63,889 nt of DNA, taken from assembly GCF_030732865.1 (NCBI RefSeq), contig NZ_JASHKB010000022.1, positions 1 to 63,889 on the forward strand, written 5' to 3'. The notes below the pieces were generated by a model. The model was not told the origin of the DNA and made no database searches. It worked only from the letters and a program-made list of their open reading frames with translations. This document shows, in pieces, positions 60,234-63,889 of the stretch. The DNA is from Roseitalea sp. MMSF_3546. GTDB taxonomy: Bacteria > Pseudomonadota > Alphaproteobacteria > Rhizobiales > Rhizobiaceae. Numbering within the stretch: position 1 is the stretch's first letter; every line of letters begins with the position of its first letter. The translations under genes and the position numbers were made by a program.

Positions 60234-61199
60234 TCAGCGCCGTGTGATACCTGACGGATTCGCGCTGTCGTCATCGCCCGCATCCTCGCTGTGCCCGCCG
60301 GCCCTGACATGCACGGAGGGGTTGCGCGCCTCGAGCGCCAGCAGCAGGGCGCTGTGGTCGTGTTCGGCATGGTCCTCGCCCAGTTCGGCGAACAGCGCCC
60401 GCGCGCGCTCGAACAGCGGCAGGTCAATACCGAGCGCGCTGGCCTCGGCGGCGATGGTGGCGAGATCCTTGTCGAAGATGCGCATCGGCCCGCCCGGCGC
60501 GAAGTCGCGGTCGGTCATGCGCTTGCCGTGCAGTTCGAGAACGCGGCTGTCGGCGAAACCGCTGCGAAGCGCGGTGCGCACGCGTTCGGGATCGGCGCCG
60601 CCGGCCGCCGCCAGAACCAGCGCCTCGCCCACCGCGCCGATGGACAGGGCAACGATGACCTGATTGGCAAGCTTGGCGAGCTGGCCGGTGCCCGATGCGC
60701 CGATATGGCTGGCATGGCCGAGCGCGGCGAACACGGGCCCGCAGCGGGCAAAGGCGCGCGCATCGCCGCCGGCCATGATGGCCAGGCTGGCGGCCTCGGC
60801 GCCCGCCGTGCCGCCGGAGACGGGCGCATCGAGATAGGCGCAGCCGCGGCTCGCCATCCGTTCGGCCAGTGCCCGCGCCGCAGATGGCGGGATCGAGCTG
60901 AAGTCGACGATCACGGCGTGGCGCGCAAGGCCATCGAGCACGGCCTCAGAAAGCAGCACCGCTTCGACCGCCTGCCGGTTCTCGAGCATGACCAGAACGG
61001 CATCGGCGTCGGCAACGGCCTCGCCGGCGCTGTCCGCAACGCTCGCACCATCGGCCACGAGCGGCTCGGCCCGGGCGCGCGTGCGGTTCCAGACCGTGAG
61101 GGCAAAGCCGGCGCGCGTCAGATTGCGCGCCATCGGAAACCCCATCAGGCCTGTGCCGATGAAGGCGAGCCTTTCGATCGGTCGCGCGTTGGTGTCCAT
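60234..61199 (-). CDS. Beta-hydroxyacid dehydrogenase (3-hydroxyisobutyrate dehydrogenase family)
   Basis: This 321-residue NAD(P) enzyme has the cofactor motif FIGTGLMGFPMARN, the substrate motif DAPVSGGTAGAEA, and the catalytic lysine in GQLAKLANQ. Members reduce or oxidise 3-hydroxyacids such as tartronate semialdehyde or 3-hydroxyisobutyrate. GGGGAGACC precedes the ATG. The last 25 residues are a polar, low-complexity tail (EDAGDDDSANPSG) beyond the usual family end. It is convergent with the amino acid importer. Confidence 0.88.
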   Translation of the reverse strand: MDTNARPIERLAFIGTGLMGFPMARNLTRAGFALTVWNRTRARAEPLVADGASVADSAGEAVADADAVLVMLENRQAVEAVLLSEAVLDGLARHAVIVDFSSIPPSAARALAERMASRGCAYLDAPVSGGTAGAEAASLAIMAGGDARAFARCGPVFAALGHASHIGASGTGQLAKLANQVIVALSIGAVGEALVLAAAGGADPERVRTALRSGFADSRVLELHGKRMTDRDFAPGGPMRIFDKDLATIAAEASALGIDLPLFERARALFAELGEDHAEHDHSALLLALEARNPSVHVRAGGHSEDAGDDDSANPSGITRR

Positions 61200-61418
61200 G
61201 CCGGTGGTCTCCCCTTCCCTGCCGGCTGCATGCCGGCACCCGGACCCTATGGGACAGGGCGGGCCGGATGCAAAGCCGGTTTGGGTCCGATATGACGCAG
61301 TGCCGCCATCGAATCCAACATCGACAGCCGGCCGGCGGCGCCGGGCCGGCCGATGGCCGTTCTGGCATGCGATGCGAAGTCCGATACCAGGTCGATGTCG
61401 GATGTCGGTCGCGACCGG

Positions 61419-61907
61419 TTAAGGCACGGTGACGACCGCGACAGCGCGCAGCGGGTCGTCGCCCACGGCGAGCGTGCGGTGGTCGTTGGTCGTCAGCGAC
61501 ACGGCGATGCGGTTTTCGCCACGGGGCAGGTCGGCGATGTGAAACCACGGTCCATAGTGGCGGGCGATCTTGACGCCGTTGACATAGACATGGGCGTGGC
61601 CCTCGCCGGCGCGATGGGCGCGGCTTGCGTTCTCCGGCGCGAAACGGAAGTTCTCGGTCCGGATGTTGAGGTTCCAGCCGGCCATCGGATCGGGTTCGAC
61701 GGCGATGGCAAGGCTCGGCGCGTCCGGCCCGGGCGCCACGACGTGAGTGGCGGTGTGATCATGGCCGTGAACTGCGGCACCGGCGTGGGCGGCATGGTCG
61801 CCATGATCGTGGCCGTCGAGCGTGATGCCGTTTCCGGCCGCCGTGACGAAGCCGATGCCGCCGCCGAACACCAGGCCGATGCCCAGCATGACGAGTGTGC
61901 GAGACAT
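61419..61907 (-). CDS. Exported histidine-rich protein in the cobalamin-riboswitch operon
   Basis: This 162-residue protein has an N-terminal hydrophobic signal or anchor (about residues 5-24). A run of histidines and aspartates (GHDHGDHAAHAG and HGHDHTATH, residues about 32-55) follows, very likely a metal-binding region. The rest is a beta-rich domain with TENFRFAPENAS and GHAHVYVNGVKIARHYG. It is encoded 83 bases after cbtA in the operon behind a cobalamin riboswitch, which suggests binding of cobalt in the periplasm. I do not know a characterised homologue. Confidence 0.75.
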   Translation of the reverse strand: MSRTLVMLGIGLVFGGGIGFVTAAGNGITLDGHDHGDHAAHAGAAVHGHDHTATHVVAPGPDAPSLAIAVEPDPMAGWNLNIRTENFRFAPENASRAHRAGEGHAHVYVNGVKIARHYGPWFHIADLPRGENRIAVSLTTNDHRTLAVGDDPLRAVAVVTVP

Positions 61908-61990
61908 GGGTCGATTTCCTGTCGTGACGATGCGCGGGGCGGACGCACCGGTGCGGGCGCCCCGCGTTCTTCAAGTGGCCCGCGCCCGGC

Positions 61991-62698
61991 TCACGCCGGC
62001 TGCGTCGCGCCCTGCGCCTGCCCTTCGCGCTGCCAGAAATGGCCCGCCATCAGGCCCAGCAGCAGCCAGGCGACCAGTCCCACGCCGAAGGCGCGGGCCG
62101 CGAACAGGGCGCCGATCTCGGTGGGCACCGGCCCGGTGAAGGCATCGGGCTGGGGCGCGCCGACGACGTGCGGGGCGACCAGCAGCAGCGCGGCGATGCC
62201 CCAGGCCAGCCAGCTTCGGCCAAAGGCGATCAGCCAGACGCCGACGGCAGCGGCCGCGACCGTCGCAAACCACCAGGCCTGTCGCGCATGGACATCGGCG
62301 GCGGCAACGCCGGGCACCTCGGGCGCGAGCGTGAAGCCCGGCGCCAGATGGGCGACGACAAAGCCGCAAATGCCCCAGATCATGCCGTTGCGCGCATTGA
62401 TGCGCGCGCCGCGCTGTTCGGCGAGCGCCATGGCGGCGACCATGATCAGCCCGTAACCGGCATAGATCAGCATGGTGAAGACGATGCTCAGCCCGTCGCG
62501 CAGCGGATCGATGCCGCCGACATCCTGATGGGCGCTGACAGCGCCTGACGCCTGGGCGCCGAAATGGACGAGCTCGCCCGATTCGTAGAGCTCGGCATGC
62601 AGCAGAACGGGCTGCACGAAGGAAAGCTGCAACAGGCTCGCGATCAGGCCGGTCGCAGCACCAGCGAACAGGGCGCTGGTGACGATGCGTGTGTACAT
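61991..62698 (-). CDS. cbtA: CbtA-family cobalt transporter subunit
   Basis: This 235-residue inner-membrane protein has about five helices, starting with YTRIVTSALFAGAATGLIAS and including a histidine-bearing helix near GFVVAHLAPGF. These are features of CbtA, predicted to import cobalt for cobalamin synthesis. The ATG at 62698 is used and the ribosome binding site is weak. It follows cbtB after 16 bases, so the two form the CbtAB pair. Confidence 0.85.
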   Translation of the reverse strand: MYTRIVTSALFAGAATGLIASLLQLSFVQPVLLHAELYESGELVHFGAQASGAVSAHQDVGGIDPLRDGLSIVFTMLIYAGYGLIMVAAMALAEQRGARINARNGMIWGICGFVVAHLAPGFTLAPEVPGVAAADVHARQAWWFATVAAAAVGVWLIAFGRSWLAWGIAALLLVAPHVVGAPQPDAFTGPVPTEIGALFAARAFGVGLVAWLLLGLMAGHFWQREGQAQGATQPA

Positions 62699-62714
62699 GG
62701 TTCGACGATCCGGC

Positions 62715-62885
62715 TCAGTGGCACGGAAAGCCGGTGGCGTGACGCACGTCATGGGCGGCGTCATGCAGCGCCCCGGCCTGGACGTGGCCGGCCACGAAGA
62801 CGACGCCAAGGCCGATCAGCGCGCACACGATGATCGGCAGCAAGCCGGATTTGCTGCCCGCAAGGGCGGTGGACTGGGTGTTCAT
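62715..62885 (-). CDS. cbtB: CbtB-family cobalt transporter subunit
   Basis: This 56-residue protein has one membrane helix (about residues 14-33) followed by the CbtB histidine signature HDAAHDVRHATGFPCH at its C-terminus. That signature is expected to bind cobalt. AAGGAG precedes the ATG by seven bases. It is the first gene behind the cobalamin riboswitch, as is typical for cbtBA in alphaproteobacteria. Confidence 0.9.
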   Translation of the reverse strand: MNTQSTALAGSKSGLLPIIVCALIGLGVVFVAGHVQAGALHDAAHDVRHATGFPCH

Positions 62886-62926
62886 GTCTTGCTCCTTCGC
62901 CGTCCCACTCGACGGCCGTTGCAGTT

Positions 62927-63118
62927 GATTCGGGCAGGTCTCCTGACTCGCGCTTCATTGCCGCCCCGCCGCCTTCCCGGGCCCAGTGGCCCAGTGGCTC
63001 GTGGCGGGTGGCTCGGCGCTCACAGTTGCGAGGGCAGTCCCGGATCAGGCCCCGAATTGGGTCGTCCCTACCGTGTTCCCTTTTCATCCCTTGAGCTCGG
63101 CTCGCAGGAACCCGAACC
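62927..63118 (-). ncRNA. Cobalamin riboswitch
   Basis: On the minus strand, the outer stem pairs GTTCGGG with CCCGAAT. Inside it are GGGATGAAAAGGGAACACGG, GGACTGCCCTCGCAACTGTG, and the B12 box AGCCACTG (62999-62992), followed by GGGAAGG and GAGTCAGGAGACCTGCC near the end. These are the conserved blocks of the cobalamin riboswitch. It ends 41 bases before the cbtB start, so binding of cobalamin would repress cbtB, cbtA and the histidine-rich gene. Confidence 0.95.
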
Positions 63119-63137
63119 GCCAGTGTAGGCGGCGACC

Positions 63138-63166
63138 AGATAAGCCACAATCGCATCAAGGGGCAA
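63138..63166 (-). promoter_or_regulatory. Promoter of the riboswitch operon
   Basis: On the minus strand, TTGCCC (63166-63161) and TTATCT (63143-63138) stand 17 bases apart and match sigma-70-type -35 and -10 boxes moderately well. Transcription would start a few bases before the riboswitch aptamer. Confidence 0.55.
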
Positions 63167-63210
63167 CCCCCTACGACTTTCGTCGATTACCGCGGCCGGC
63201 AGGGCCACGG

Positions 63211-63807
63211 CTAGCGAGCCGATGCGTCGGTGAAGCGGTGTTCGGCCGTCACCTCGAGGGCGCGGCTGGCGCGCGCATCGCCGTCGGCATCGGGCGCATG
63301 GCGGGCGATCGCCGCGTCGCGGGCACGGATCAGCCCGGCGATCGTGGGCTCGTGCGCCGCCACAACGGCGGTCAGCCAGCGGTTCACCAGGTAATTGGGC
63401 TGCGGCATGTGGACATCGAAACGCGGCAGCAATGAAACTGTCGGCTCGGCGGCGAGCCAGTCATCGCCGACCACCCATTGGTTCACCGTGAAAAGCCGCA
63501 CAAGACGCCCGTGCGGATCGACGCCTACCGCGCACAGATGGTGGATCGGGCCATCGGCGCCGTCGGGCCGGACAAAGCAGTGAAAATGGCCGTGCTCGGC
63601 TTCGTCGGCCGCCGGATGATGGCTGTGGTAGAACCATTGCGCGCCCGATTGCGGATCGAAAACCTCGCCTTCGGGATAACTCGTCCAGCTTTCGGGCTGG
63701 CCGACACCGCGCAGGGTTTCGGTGAGAACGGTTGCACCGCCCTTGGCCAGCACCTGTTCGCAAAAGGCGATCTCGGCGAGCGCCGCCTGGCCTGGCGTCC
63801 CGCTCAC
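63211..63807 (-). CDS. Conserved protein of unknown function, His-containing
   Basis: This 198-residue soluble protein has a central block GAQWFYHSHHPAADEAEHGH with many histidines and acids, then HFHCFVRPDG and LFTVNQWVVGDDWL. That pattern suggests a metal site or enzyme, but I cannot assign a reaction. The GTG start overlaps the stop of the partial upstream gene by four bases. It lies upstream of, and in the same direction as, the riboswitch operon, so it may be part of the same metal-related neighbourhood. Confidence 0.65.
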   Translation of the reverse strand: MSGTPGQAALAEIAFCEQVLAKGGATVLTETLRGVGQPESWTSYPEGEVFDPQSGAQWFYHSHHPAADEAEHGHFHCFVRPDGADGPIHHLCAVGVDPHGRLVRLFTVNQWVVGDDWLAAEPTVSLLPRFDVHMPQPNYLVNRWLTAVVAAHEPTIAGLIRARDAAIARHAPDADGDARASRALEVTAEHRFTDASAR

Positions 63808-63889
63808 GATGCGCCGCCGGTGCGAAGACCGTCAGCCTCGGAGCCGTCATCGGGCAGAGGCGCGGGCGGGGGCGGCGGTGCGGCGCGGC
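63804..63889 (-). CDS. Partial gene, C-terminal end only
   Basis: Reading the minus strand from the window edge gives a frame that ends in TGA at 63804-63806, overlapping the next gene start as GTGA. The visible C-terminus is proline-rich (RAAPPPPPAPLPDDGS-). The coupling pattern supports a real gene, but only about 28 codons are seen, so the identity is unknown. Confidence 0.4.
   Translation of the reverse strand, partial: RAAPPPPPAPLPDDGSEADGLRTGGAS

Noticed and set aside
63161-63171. GGGG-CAA-CCCC stem as a terminator before the riboswitch
   Set aside because: It has only a four- to five-base stem, no T tract, and overlaps the -35 box of the riboswitch promoter, so I did not call it a terminator.
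1-63889. tRNA, rRNA, CRISPR array, insertion sequence or phage genes
   Set aside because: I looked for conserved tRNA arms, repeated spacers, transposase motifs and terminal repeats by eye and saw none. A short tRNA could only be excluded with a covariance search.

Overview
The window is GC-rich DNA (roughly two thirds G+C) from a bacterium. Gene content points to an alphaproteobacterium, most likely of the Hyphomicrobiales (rhizobia and relatives). The clues are cbtB/cbtA behind a cobalamin riboswitch, a DUF1127 protein, a DUF1636 protein, non-phosphorylative deoxy-sugar enzymes and many ABC sugar importers. I assign no species. I saw no rRNA, tRNA, insertion sequence, prophage or CRISPR array. 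The region is packed with operons whose genes commonly overlap by 1-4 bases.

Layout. (1) 51-2090: two permeases of a CUT1 sugar importer whose other subunits lie outside the window. (2) 2101-6087, minus: BtpA/SgcQ-like protein, M42 metallohydrolase (SgcX-like), FGGY kinase and SIS protein, a tight operon that looks like an undescribed sugar pathway. (3) 6205-11536: aldo/keto reductase, ribokinase-like kinase, TIM-barrel isomerase, SMP-30 lactonase and L-fuconate dehydratase. (4) 11544-24104: a ThDP enzyme and a GntR regulator, then an eight-gene operon (mandelate-racemase-type enzyme, OppDF, epimerase, RidA, binding protein, OppBC), then a hydrolase/cupin pair. (5) 24128-34795: an amino-sugar regulon with a complete CUT1 importer, an AGE-type epimerase, a ceramidase-like protein, nagA, a SIS protein, nagB and a LacI-type regulator. 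The same 18-base palindrome stands before both the importer operon and the nagB operon. (6) 34879-40096: four envelope-glycan-like genes. (7) 40103-42217: BCCT transporter and UspA protein. (8) 42654-54098: a sugar-acid locus with L-rhamnonate dehydratase, oxidoreductases, an isomerase and a CUT2 importer. Its permease gene is on the opposite strand, and a GntR gene sits at the divergent promoter. (9) 54165-57561: XdhC, a small protein, iron alcohol dehydrogenase, DUF1127 and DUF1636. (10) 57722-60135: a polar amino acid importer. (11) 60234-63889: a beta-hydroxyacid dehydrogenase and the cobalamin-riboswitch operon cbtB-cbtA-His-rich protein.

Taken together, most of the window imports and breaks down sugars and sugar acids. 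It has five ABC systems and four enolase-superfamily enzymes. The best candidates for undescribed biology are the SgcQ/SgcX-like operon, the Opp plus racemase/dehydratase operon, the ceramidase-like gene inside a nag operon, and the His-rich protein under cobalamin control.
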